DNA of 64,000 nucleotides. Source: an uncultured Rickettsiella sp. GTDB taxonomy: Bacteria > Pseudomonadota > Gammaproteobacteria > Diplorickettsiales > Diplorickettsiaceae. Numbering within the stretch: position 1 is the stretch's first letter; each line of letters begins with the position of its first letter. Location of the stretch: assembly GCA_947058615.1 (NCBI GenBank), contig CAMSHF010000001.1, positions 1-64,000 of the forward strand. The letters run 5' to 3'. A model generated the notes under the pieces. It saw only the letters and a list, made by a program, of their open reading frames with translations, did no database searches and was not told the DNA's origin. A program made the translations under genes and the position numbers. Shown here in pieces: positions 1 through 7,198 of this stretch.

Positions 1-120
1 CCGGATAACTTATTGGATGCTCGTTCGTGAATTTTTGTCCCGTACAAAGTAAATTTAGTTAAACCTCTTGCAGATCACCTGTTGGGACCGCTAAGATTAA
101 TTGCCTGTTATTAAAAAATC

Positions 121-185
121 TGGTGCAGGAATAACTTCCCGCACCAAACCGCACTGCACAAGGTACTGGTAATACCTTGCCGTGC
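121..185 (+). promoter_or_regulatory. Two tandem stem-loops upstream of a small ORF (structured leader candidate)
   Basis: Two well-formed hairpins stand side by side. The first has TGGTGC (121-126) pairing with GCACCA (141-146), then after an A/C mismatch GGAA (128-131) pairing with TTCC (136-139) around a TAAC loop. The second has CAAGGTA (159-165) pairing with TACCTTG (173-179), inside an outer GCAC (151-154)/GTGC (182-185) pair. The Shine-Dalgarno AGGAG of the 44-codon ORF at 231 lies about 35 bases downstream. I see the pairing directly. A role as leader RNA, small RNA or ssDNA structure is inference, and it matches no RNA family that I recognise. Confidence 0.4.
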
Positions 186-230
186 TAACCACTTATCTCA
201 ACAACCTAAATTAAGTAGGAGTCGAGCATC

Positions 231-365
231 ATGACTTTTTATAGCATAAATCATCGGGCCCCCTTAGGGCAATTTACTTTTATTAATCAAAGATTAATTA
301 CATTTTTATTTCACCATCCAAAACTTCTATTTGAGGCTATCTTAGCGCGACTTCGACAGACATAA
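231..365 (+). CDS. Small hypothetical protein, 44 aa
   Basis: This is a short open frame starting with ATG, preceded at ideal distance by AGGAG (217-221) and ending in TAA. The peptide starts MTFYSINHRAPLG and ends ILARLRQT. It is basic with hydrophobic patches (RLITFLFHH, LLFEAIL), so it may form an amphipathic helix, but it has no signal peptide or motif that I recognise. It sits between the tandem hairpins at 121-185 and the LuxR-type gene at 438, so it could be a leader peptide or an independent small protein. The strong ribosome binding site is the main support. Function unknown. Confidence 0.4.
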   Translation: MTFYSINHRAPLGQFTFINQRLITFLFHHPKLLFEAILARLRQT

Positions 366-372
366 CTCCTGA

Positions 373-403
373 TTTGTTTCAAAAAAACATTTTTTCAAAC
401 AAA
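373..403. repeat. AT-rich imperfect palindrome upstream of the LuxR-type gene
   Basis: TTTGTTT (373-379) pairs with AAACAAA (397-403), and AAAAAA (381-386) pairs with TTTTTT (390-395) around ACA, with one C/C mismatch in the stem. It lies 35 bases before the start at 438, where an operator or a weak rho-independent terminator of the small ORF would sit. The symmetry is directly visible; the function is inferred. Confidence 0.35.
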
Positions 404-437
404 AAAAATAGGCCTATTTTGCGCCTCGGGAGCCATT

Positions 438-833
438 ATGTCTCAAAAGAAAGTGAGTGAATCCGCTATAGGGGATTCCAATCTAACACAGGGTTCATCC
501 ATTAATGAACCGACTGATCTAATAACGCGTATTTTAATAAAACTGGGTAATCACAAACCATCTCTTAAACAACGTCAACTCATCAAAACTTTATTATTTA
601 ATCTCAGTTTAAGAACTACATTGATCGTTGATTCACAGTTAAGCCCTCGAGAAAAAGAGTGCCTCTCATTAGCCGCTTTAGGATACACCGTAAGAGAAAG
701 CGCTGAATTACTCGATATTAAGCACAATACAGTTGAAGACTATCATAAAAGCATTAAGAAAAAACTGAAATGTAAAACAATTGCTAGAGCAGTGATGGAG
801 GGTATTCGCTATGGATGGATCAAAAAACCTTAA
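438..833 (+). CDS. LuxR/FixJ-type HTH transcriptional regulator, 131 aa
   Basis: The C-terminal half (residues about 66-128) is a LuxR/GerE helix-turn-helix: LSPREKECLSLAALG, then ESAELLDIKHNTVEDYHKSI and a KLKCKTIARAV tail. These are the conserved turn and recognition helix of the family. The N-terminal 60 residues have no receiver or PAS domain that I can see, so this is a short DNA-binding protein without an obvious sensor. The start ATG is preceded by GGGAG (428-432). A stand-alone receiver gene follows at 1029 in the same direction, separated by a 195-base spacer with two GGAATTCC palindromes. The two may form a split response regulator (inference). The target promoters are unknown. Confidence 0.8.
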   Translation: MSQKKVSESAIGDSNLTQGSSINEPTDLITRILIKLGNHKPSLKQRQLIKTLLFNLSLRTTLIVDSQLSPREKECLSLAALGYTVRESAELLDIKHNTVEDYHKSIKKKLKCKTIARAVMEGIRYGWIKKP

Positions 834-850
834 AAATTTACAACAAAAAA

Positions 851-965
851 CCCTCGGAATTCCGGGGGTACTTATAACCAAGGAAATAAAAAAATCCTAT
901 TACTTCTGGCTTAAAAATTCGTTTTTAACTTTAAAAAATCAGAATTACCTCCCCGGAATTCCGGG
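851..965. repeat. Pair of palindromic GGAATTCC sites forming a long-range inverted repeat
   Basis: CGGAATTCCGGGG (855-867) and its exact reverse complement CCCCGGAATTCCG (951-963) are 83 bases apart. Each core (CGGAATTCCG) is itself palindromic, so the two copies are both direct and inverted repeats. They are G+C-rich islands in an AT-rich spacer between the HTH gene ending at 833 and the receiver gene at 1029. They could be paired operator sites for a dimeric regulator, or one large RNA stem that controls expression of the receiver gene. A 73-codon open frame across this spacer encodes the repeats as GIPG and looks fortuitous. Confidence 0.55.
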
Positions 966-1028
966 AATTGTGCAGAATATCAATAATAGTCACACTATAA
1001 AAAAACAACACTTTTCAGGAGAAATTTT

Positions 1029-1424
1029 ATGAATCATGACTTTGCAAACTCTTCCTCTACACCTCGTATCTTGGTTGTTGAAGACGACCCCATTATTCGA
1101 ACCATCCATCAACAAGTTCTTGCAAGCTTGGGCTGTCAGGTTGATTGTGTTAGCCGAGGACAAGCTGCAATCCGTCAGCTTTATTACGATATGGTCTTGC
1201 TTGATATGGGCTTACCTGATATTTCCGGAGCAAATGTCATAAAAGCAGCGCGCACGAGAGAAATACAACGAAAACCCCTTCCTTTCATTGTAGTAACCGC
1301 CCATGACAAAGAAAACGAAGCAACTTATTTAGCGCTCGGTGCCGATCGTGTTTTTAGAAAACCATTAGCAAGAGGACAATTACACTCTCTTTTAGTAGAG
1401 TATGGCTTACTGAAAAATAAATAA
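1029..1424 (+). CDS. Stand-alone response regulator receiver (CheY-like), 131 aa
   Basis: This is a single REC domain covering nearly the whole protein. The acidic pocket is in ILVVEDDP (residues 14-21), the phospho-acceptor Asp in MVLLDMGLPDISG (about residue 59), the conserved Thr in FIVVTAHD and the Lys in FRKPL. All catalytic residues are present, so it should accept phosphate. It has no output domain. AGGAG lies 8 bases before the ATG. The LDMGLPD segment is close to that of the hybrid kinase at 14600-16999 (MDIGLPG), so that kinase or another HK with an Hpt domain could be its partner (inference). Confidence 0.88.
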   Translation: MNHDFANSSSTPRILVVEDDPIIRTIHQQVLASLGCQVDCVSRGQAAIRQLYYDMVLLDMGLPDISGANVIKAARTREIQRKPLPFIVVTAHDKENEATYLALGADRVFRKPLARGQLHSLLVEYGLLKNK

Positions 1425-1487
1425 TAACTTTATTTAATAAATTGAAATAGCAGAAACTTTAGTAAGATTATGGATTGGACACCTAGC

Positions 1488-2459
1488 CTAACCACTATCA
1501 AAAAAAATCTCTGCTATCTCTACAAATCGTTTCGAGTTAGCACTACGTTTTAACTGTATAATGATTGGAATAATCGATTGAATATAAGTCCGTAATTTTT
1601 CTTCACTCGAATTTGAACCTGCTTGTTGCATCATAAATACGAGTTGGTCAAAACAACCTGCTGGTGTGTCAGCATGCACCGTACTGATGCTTCCTGGATG
1701 ACCACTGTTTGCTGCTCTCAGAAATGACCATGCTTCAGCACCGCGCAATTCAGACAGCAGTATTCTATCGGGTCTTAAACGTAAACATGCTTTGAATAAT
1801 TTTGCTGCGGTAATATTTTTGTCGTCTTCATTAAAAAGTAAATGTACTTTATTTGCCTGGGCTACCTTAACCTCTCGTGTATCTTCTACCGTGATCAAAC
1901 GTTCTGTATCTGGAATAAGTTTTAAACACGCATTGAGAAAGGTTGTCTTACCGGTACCAGTCCCGCCGCTGATAATCATATTTTTTTTAGCACCTATTGC
2001 TAATTTTAGAAATTCGGCAATATTCCGTTGCGCGTGCAACGCTTTTAAAGAAGTTGCTGTTTCTTTAGTCGCATCTTTATTTACAGCAGCAAACGCATCA
2101 AAAACCCCTGTTTCTTCGTAATCTTCTAGACTCATTTCATGGCGTGAGTGGCAACGAATAGAATAAATCGCATTATTTTTTTCACAAGCAGGTGGCATAA
2201 TACATTGTACGCGTTCACCCGTGGGTAAATAGCCTGAAAGTAAAGGGTGCGGAAATGTTTTATGGTTAAATTCTGCAATCAGGTTAGCCAATGCTTCAAG
2301 AAAGCTAAATTCTAAGATTTGTATTTCATGGCAAGTAAACTCCCCATTTTTTTCAACAAATACGAAACCGGGCTGATTAATGCAAACTTCAGTTACACCT
2401 GCTGTCTGTAAGAAAGGTTTTAAGGGTTCTATGTGTTTTTCTAACGCTTTTATGGACAT
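1488..2459 (-). CDS. virB11: VirB11 type IV secretion ATPase, 323 aa
   Basis: VirB11 is the hexameric traffic ATPase at the cytoplasmic base of P-type T4SS. Walker A is GGTGTGKTT (about residues 160-168), the Asp-box region is TVEDTREV, Walker B lies around RILLSELRGAEAW (about 230-242), and the His box is GHPGSISTVHA (about 253-263). Length is normal for the family. It is the last gene of the operon, 15 bases after virB10, and no gene follows on its strand before the convergent receiver gene ending at 1424. All catalytic motifs look intact, so the gene is probably functional. Confidence 0.95.
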   Translation of the reverse strand: MSIKALEKHIEPLKPFLQTAGVTEVCINQPGFVFVEKNGEFTCHEIQILEFSFLEALANLIAEFNHKTFPHPLLSGYLPTGERVQCIMPPACEKNNAIYSIRCHSRHEMSLEDYEETGVFDAFAAVNKDATKETATSLKALHAQRNIAEFLKLAIGAKKNMIISGGTGTGKTTFLNACLKLIPDTERLITVEDTREVKVAQANKVHLLFNEDDKNITAAKLFKACLRLRPDRILLSELRGAEAWSFLRAANSGHPGSISTVHADTPAGCFDQLVFMMQQAGSNSSEEKLRTYIQSIIPIIIQLKRSANSKRFVEIAEIFFDSG

Positions 2460-2474
2460 TTTTTCTGCATAATT

Positions 2475-3542
2475 TTAGAAGATATTGACTTTACCTTTTG
2501 CTTCTTGACGAACCGATCGAAAATCTAAGTCATGCGCTACAAACACTTGAATGGGAGATCCTTGATTTGCCCATAAGGTTGGTGGAATCGTCGTTTGTTG
2601 TTGCAGTGTTTGCTGTGCGGTTTGATTCAAACTATTCGCCATAGCCATACGATAAGCTTGTGCCGCATTATAGGATGCGTTATTAGTAACGCCCATATTA
2701 GATGTACCCGCTCCCAGAATCGAAAGGAGTGTAGCCGTTCCAAATCGTTGCCAAAAATGTCGATCAATAACATCAGCAGCCCTTCCTGCCATACCTAATG
2801 AATCGACACCCGGAGAATCTAAATTCAGACTCAAAGCATCGGGCGTTATTAAACGTGTCCAAACAATAAAAATTCGTGATTGCCCCTCCAATAGGCCACT
2901 TTTGTATTGTCCGATCAAACGACTACCTGGCGATATAAGCACTTGCGAACCATCTTCTGCATAAACCGGCTGATCGATGATTGCCCGTAAGGAACCCAGT
3001 AAATCAGAATTAATCGCTGTTTCTAAAATAGCATGCATGATCTGGCCCTGAGCTATCAACTGATTTAAAGGACCTAATGACTTTGCTTGAATCTGTTTAT
3101 TTGTGTTCGATCCACTAAGCTGCTGTAAAAATTGACTGTTGGGATCAGTAGATAGCGTTTTTTCTGTAGATTTTATGGGTGTCGTGGAATTACTGGATTG
3201 ATTACCGCTTTGTTCAAGCAACATAATAGGCGCAGATAAACGCTGTTGTAATTCTTTTTGTTTAGCTTGTAATAAAGCCAATTGTTGTTCTGATAGTTGT
3301 TTAATTTCTGGTTGCCCTTTTAATGAGGATGATTTTGATGAACCTACCCCGTTGTTGGGTAGTGTATAAGATTCTTCTACTGCAAATTTGGTTTTAGTTT
3401 CATTTTTTTTAAAATGAAACAGAAAATGTATGCCTAATAAAAGAAATACACTTAGCAACAGGATAAGAAGAGCTGGCTTTTTACGGCTGGGTTCAGTAAT
3501 CTCCGGCAATCCTTCAGGTGGGGAAGTTTTTTGTTTTACCAT
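2475..3542 (-). CDS. virB10: VirB10 T4SS core complex protein, 355 aa
   Basis: VirB10 spans both membranes and forms the core complex with VirB7 and VirB9. The protein has a short cytoplasmic N-terminus, one transmembrane helix (about residues 24-43, ALLILLLSVFLLLGIHFLF), then a Gln/Ser-rich linker and the C-terminal beta-barrel domain (about 160-355). Recognisable family stretches include VYAEDGSQVLISPGSRLIGQY and SPGVDSLGMAG, and the end DLDFRSVRQEAKG. It lies between virB9 and virB11 in the usual order. Confidence 0.93.
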   Translation of the reverse strand: MVKQKTSPPEGLPEITEPSRKKPALLILLLSVFLLLGIHFLFHFKKNETKTKFAVEESYTLPNNGVGSSKSSSLKGQPEIKQLSEQQLALLQAKQKELQQRLSAPIMLLEQSGNQSSNSTTPIKSTEKTLSTDPNSQFLQQLSGSNTNKQIQAKSLGPLNQLIAQGQIMHAILETAINSDLLGSLRAIIDQPVYAEDGSQVLISPGSRLIGQYKSGLLEGQSRIFIVWTRLITPDALSLNLDSPGVDSLGMAGRAADVIDRHFWQRFGTATLLSILGAGTSNMGVTNNASYNAAQAYRMAMANSLNQTAQQTLQQQTTIPPTLWANQGSPIQVFVAHDLDFRSVRQEAKGKVNIF

Positions 3543-3557
3543 GACGTTACCCCCACT

Positions 3558-4286
3558 TTATTTTATGTTCTGCCAATCACCGATGAGGGCATCGTTATAC
3601 ACACTCGTCACATCACTTCCGCTTCGTAAAGTAAACTGGGGTGCTGTTGTATTCACAACGACATAGTTTCCTTTCATGTGATAATTCACTAATGTTTCTT
3701 GCCGATTTTTATCCACAATAAAAATGGCAGGCAAGCTATTGTTGAAGCGAAAATAAGTAAACTGACCATTACAATCAAAAGCCTCTCGTGGGGCTAACCG
3801 TTTGTCACCGGTAAAACTATATTTCCAGTTAATTTTGGTCGGATCACAAACGCCAATGGCATTGGTTTGTCCACTTCGATCGTAGCCTGCACTCGGATAG
3901 ATAAACTGTAATTTATATGTCGGTGAAGTCTTTGTATCATTCGAATCTAATTGAAAATTATAGCTATTAACATTGGTCAACACGGTCATATTAGTCTTTG
4001 ATGCGGCCAAAGGCTTGATAAACAGATTATTTTTAACCGATACCGCTTGCCACGCTAAGCTATCGCCAATAGGTATACTTTGTACTTCCTCATCTGCAGC
4101 AAATACTATTTGCGTCTGATAACCATAATGTCCGTGGATAATAACCACGTTATTCGGATCATAGATAACTGTTTTAACATGTCGATCCGCTGCAACCTCC
4201 CGCGGAAGCAAAGCAGCTTGCACCATGCTATGGCCCATGGTAATGATAAGAGTAGACAATAAAAGAAAAATAATTCGTTCACTCAT
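3558..4286 (-). CDS. virB9: VirB9 T4SS outer-membrane core protein, 242 aa
   Basis: VirB9 is a periplasmic/outer-membrane core component that binds VirB7 and VirB10. A Sec signal peptide is visible at the N-terminus (MSERIIFLLLSTLIITMG, cleaved near MVQA). The N-terminal domain has the VKTVIYDPNNVVIIHGHYGYQT segment and the C-terminal half contains NWKYSFTGDKRLAPREAFDCNG, typical of VirB9/CagX proteins. I place the start at 4286 because AGGAG lies just upstream of that ATG; a longer frame to 4301 would place the ribosome site inside the coding sequence. The gene overlaps the end of virB8 by 8 bases. Confidence 0.92.
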   Translation of the reverse strand: MSERIIFLLLSTLIITMGHSMVQAALLPREVAADRHVKTVIYDPNNVVIIHGHYGYQTQIVFAADEEVQSIPIGDSLAWQAVSVKNNLFIKPLAASKTNMTVLTNVNSYNFQLDSNDTKTSPTYKLQFIYPSAGYDRSGQTNAIGVCDPTKINWKYSFTGDKRLAPREAFDCNGQFTYFRFNNSLPAIFIVDKNRQETLVNYHMKGNYVVVNTTAPQFTLRSGSDVTSVYNDALIGDWQNIK

Positions 4287-4971
4287 GACGGTTCTCCTCA
4301 TTTAAATTAACCGGGGTCACTTGGTAATAAATCACCGTAAACCCGAGTGGATTCCTATCTAGTTGGATTTGAGTTGCTTTAACCGATTGATATTTCCATT
4401 TCACAATGGCTTCTTGATTCGCCACTTGTTGTGTATTAGCGGCTTTATCACGCATTCGCTTTTCGAAGCGAATGGTTGCAGTGTTTTCATTTAAAGGTGA
4501 AACGGATAATACGCGAACGCTAATTGCTTTATCTTTTCCATATTTTCGATACGGGGAAGTTGGTACATTACTATCTACTTCTGCATCGTATTGTTTTCGG
4601 ATCATGGCATCGGATTGAGCCCAGGCTAATTGGTAAGGAATTTCTAAGTTATCGCTATCATAGCTTTCTCGATTCATCACGTAATGAATGAGAAAATAAC
4701 GTGTCATTTGCCAGTTAGCCGTTAGCTGCGTAGGTTCTAATTTACCTAGCTTGGTTATTTCACCCGTCGCGTTATTAAACGCATACAGGTAAGGTACTTT
4801 TTGTTTGAGTGGGATCAAACAAGTCAGCATGATTAATGTAAACAATAAACAAAGTAATAATCCTATATTTCCAATCAACGAATAACGTAACCAAATGGCT
4901 TTGCTATGATAAACGTCATAACGCCAATCAGCGGCTGTTTGATAAAATGCTTCTCTCGTATTTGTTTTCAT
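4279..4971 (-). CDS. virB8: VirB8 T4SS inner-membrane protein, 230 aa
   Basis: A short cytoplasmic tail is followed by a transmembrane helix (about residues 29-53, LIGNIGLLLCLLFTLIMLTCLI) and a periplasmic NTF2-like domain, the VirB8 architecture. Conserved stretches are YFLIHYVMNRESYD and the C-terminal NPLGFTVIYYQVTPVNL. The start codon overlaps the stop of virB6 as ATGA, so translation is probably coupled. VirB8 organises assembly of the inner-membrane complex in characterised systems. Confidence 0.93.
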   Translation of the reverse strand: MKTNTREAFYQTAADWRYDVYHSKAIWLRYSLIGNIGLLLCLLFTLIMLTCLIPLKQKVPYLYAFNNATGEITKLGKLEPTQLTANWQMTRYFLIHYVMNRESYDSDNLEIPYQLAWAQSDAMIRKQYDAEVDSNVPTSPYRKYGKDKAISVRVLSVSPLNENTATIRFEKRMRDKAANTQQVANQEAIVKWKYQSVKATQIQLDRNPLGFTVIYYQVTPVNLNEENRHE

Positions 4972-5966
4972 TTTTTTCCTTGCTCTACGGCTGAATTGAC
5001 GGTTGATTTTTTTTGACTTGCCGCTTTATTAGCCATCGCGTTCCCTAACGATTTAATTCCTTTTCCAGCCAAACGCCCTACAGCATTCATGCCCGTTGCT
5101 CTGAGAGCAGAACTCACCATACTGCCAACTTGACCTAAAGCGGCCAGCGTAAAACCCCCACTTAAACTGCTTGCGATCGGTAAACTTTGTTTTAATAAAA
5201 AAGCAGTCACTAACGATAAGCCGCCAAATAATCCCATGGTAAAAAAATCCGGATTACCTTGTGCCGCTTGGCTATTTAGGTCAGGTAAAACCAGCTCCAT
5301 CACCGACAGCATGAGAGATAAAATACTGGCTGTTACGATAGGGATTAATGCAAAATTAAATAATTTTCTCAGCCAACTGACAAACCAACCCCGCGTTGAT
5401 TCCCAAAGAATAAAAGGTAGAAAAATTGGACCGAGTGCTAACGCAATGGCCATCGCGAGCTTTGCGTAGATTAAAAGTCCTAGCGCCGTCAAACAACATA
5501 CAAAAGTAAAAGCAAATATGAAAATACTACAGAAAAAAAGCTTAATTCCTCCACTAAATGATTTTTTTGCAGCTTCCATCCCTACGCTGTAAACATGATT
5601 TAAGGCTTGTGCAATCGTTTCACTGGGAGCCAGTTGATTCGACGCATTAACCATCACTTGGGCGATGTGACCCGGTTCATTCGTAAAAAGGTTATAAACA
5701 AAGAGATAATACAAGGACCAATTTGTAATCAATCCATAAACTATGCATAGCACAATTAAATGCCGGCTAATAGTGCTGAAATCAGCACTCAAGGTATGCA
5801 TGGTAAACCTATAGCCTAGCAACAGAATATAAAGTGTACACAACAGCAAGAGTGTACTGTTATATTGTACTGCTAACTGCAGATAGACCGTTTGGACATA
5901 GTGGCCAATCACACCATCTACCGCGGTTAACGTATCCGTAATAAAACTCTGAACAGAGAGCATCAT
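4968..5966 (-). CDS. virB6: VirB6/TrbL polytopic inner-membrane T4SS protein, 332 aa
   Basis: At least five or six hydrophobic segments are visible (for example residues 38-52, 66-90, 143-180, 205-225, 237-255), with the conserved central region GLLIYAKLAMAIALALGPIFLPF and a Trp-rich turn (ESTRGWFVSWLRKLFNFAL) characteristic of VirB6. The C-terminal 50 residues are polar, Lys- and Ala-rich, and probably cytoplasmic. VirB6 contributes to the translocation channel through the inner membrane. It follows a small lipoprotein gene and precedes virB8. Confidence 0.9.
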   Translation of the reverse strand: MMLSVQSFITDTLTAVDGVIGHYVQTVYLQLAVQYNSTLLLLCTLYILLLGYRFTMHTLSADFSTISRHLIVLCIVYGLITNWSLYYLFVYNLFTNEPGHIAQVMVNASNQLAPSETIAQALNHVYSVGMEAAKKSFSGGIKLFFCSIFIFAFTFVCCLTALGLLIYAKLAMAIALALGPIFLPFILWESTRGWFVSWLRKLFNFALIPIVTASILSLMLSVMELVLPDLNSQAAQGNPDFFTMGLFGGLSLVTAFLLKQSLPIASSLSGGFTLAALGQVGSMVSSALRATGMNAVGRLAGKGIKSLGNAMANKAASQKKSTVNSAVEQGKK

Positions 5967-5976
5967 TTTATTTGAT

Positions 5977-6318
5977 CTATAAGAAAGAAAATGCTTTTAT
6001 TTTTTTCCAGAAATCAGGATCTCTAAAATCGTTTAACGTCGTACTAACAGGAATAAAATGCCTATCCATTAAGCTACGGTAATATTTTTTTGTCCAACAT
6101 TCACATTTATTTTTTAAGGATAAATTTTGTTTAGGATCGATGAAATAGTGAGCGCATTCATTGATAGGCTGACCATCTCCTCTTACAAAGAAGTCCTCGT
6201 CCATCGCTCGGATCATTTTCTCATCCACTAAAGGATTTTTATGACTACATGCTGCTAAAAAAGAAAAACTGGCTATTAAAACACTGAGTAAAATAAATCG
6301 TTTGTAAAGTACTGGCAT
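5977..6318 (-). CDS. T4SS-associated lipoprotein, 113 aa
   Basis: The N-terminus is a lipoprotein signal peptide with lipobox LAAC (FILLSVLIASFSFLAAC, Cys at about residue 24). The mature part has four further Cys, with a CAHYF...NKCECW cluster that could form disulfides, and ends DFWKKIKAFSFL. It lies between the VirB7-like gene and virB6, a place occupied in lvh-type clusters by small accessory proteins. I do not recognise a defined family. An outer-membrane or periplasmic accessory role in the secretion apparatus is inferred from location and lipidation. Confidence 0.7.
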   Translation of the reverse strand: MPVLYKRFILLSVLIASFSFLAACSHKNPLVDEKMIRAMDEDFFVRGDGQPINECAHYFIDPKQNLSLKNKCECWTKKYYRSLMDRHFIPVSTTLNDFRDPDFWKKIKAFSFL

Positions 6319-6330
6319 AGATAGCTCCTT

Positions 6331-6477
6331 TTACCATGAATTAATTTTTGTTTTTGTGCCACAAAAAGTAGCGTTTGCATCACAGGGCGCCTTTAATGGT
6401 GTGTTCGCACAACTAGCTAGGCAGAATGCTGAGAATAAGATGAGTACGCTTAATAAGTGATTAGGTAAATTTTCCAC
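6331..6477 (-). CDS. virB7: VirB7-like small lipoprotein, 48 aa (GTG start)
   Basis: A very short lipoprotein: hydrophobic signal LLSVLILFSAFCLASC with lipobox LASC, then about 26 mature residues with two more Cys. I chose the GTG at 6477 because AAAGGAG lies about 10 bases upstream and the signal peptide then starts at the normal distance; an ATG at 6549 in the same frame would overlap virB5 and add an unlikely charged extension. Size, lipidation and position between virB5 and virB6 fit VirB7, which anchors VirB9 at the outer membrane. The sequence itself is too short for a firm family call. Confidence 0.6.
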   Translation of the reverse strand: MENLPNHLLSVLILFSAFCLASCANTPLKAPCDANATFCGTKTKINSW

Positions 6478-6502
6478 TGTTTTTTTCTCCTTTTTTTCAT
6501 TT

Positions 6503-7198
6503 TTATTTATAGTTTGCATTAAGAAAATGGGCATTCTGTACAGCCTCATTCACTTCTGCTTGCGCATCAATGGCGTGTTGCTGATTGATTAACGCTAGTT
6601 GGCGCAACATTTCCAGCTGAATTAAATTATTCTCCAGTGTAAGACGACTTTCTAAATCAACTGATTGTTTTAAGGTAGCCGTTGTTCCAATCTGTTGGCG
6701 CAATTGATTTGCATAGTTAATCTGATCTTGAATTTTATCGTAGCTCAATTGACTCGCCGCTCTAGCGGCTAAAGCGGTTTTAGCTTTTAAGACATAATAT
6801 TTTTGATCCATTTTATTCGGATTTACGCTGTTATACAGTTCGGTTGCCACAGGGAATTCTTCAGCTAATGCACGCAGCGTTCGTCCTAATTGACTATTAT
6901 TTCCGCGGTTTCCCGCCATACTTAAAACAGAATCCCAACGATCCGTATTTTCACCCCAAGATTGATGATCGGTAAATTGCGAATGTCCCCATTCTGATTG
7001 ACCCGATACGGCATCTTGTATCTGGTGAGTTAATCCTTGTATCGTATTTTGAATACTCGAAATCTGTAATTGATAGCCTTGGATTTGTGCTGCAATATTG
7101 ACTAAATCGCTAATAGGATCGGCATAACTAGGAAAAGATAAAATCATGAATAAACTAAACGCTACAGTTTTGTAAATACAGTGAATTGGGTTTAGCAT
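6503..7198 (-). CDS. virB5: VirB5 T4SS pilus-tip/minor pilin protein, 231 aa
   Basis: A Sec signal peptide (MLNPIHCIYKTVAFSLFMIL...PSYA) is followed by a long alpha-helical, Gln-rich periplasmic domain, the VirB5/TraC pattern, with DPISDLVNIAAQIQGYQLQI near the start of the mature protein. I use the ATG at 7198 because AGAGGA lies a normal distance upstream; the frame continues upstream into virB4 only by chance. The start overlaps the end of virB4 by 7 bases. VirB5 is a minor pilus component involved in target contact. Confidence 0.87.
   Translation of the reverse strand: MLNPIHCIYKTVAFSLFMILSFPSYADPISDLVNIAAQIQGYQLQISSIQNTIQGLTHQIQDAVSGQSEWGHSQFTDHQSWGENTDRWDSVLSMAGNRGNNSQLGRTLRALAEEFPVATELYNSVNPNKMDQKYYVLKAKTALAARAASQLSYDKIQDQINYANQLRQQIGTTATLKQSVDLESRLTLENNLIQLEMLRQLALINQQHAIDAQAEVNEAVQNAHFLNANYK

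Noticed and set aside
811-1032. 73-codon open frame between the HTH and receiver genes
   Set aside because: It starts inside the HTH gene, has no ribosome site and encodes the palindromic repeats as GIPG motifs; it overlaps the receiver start.
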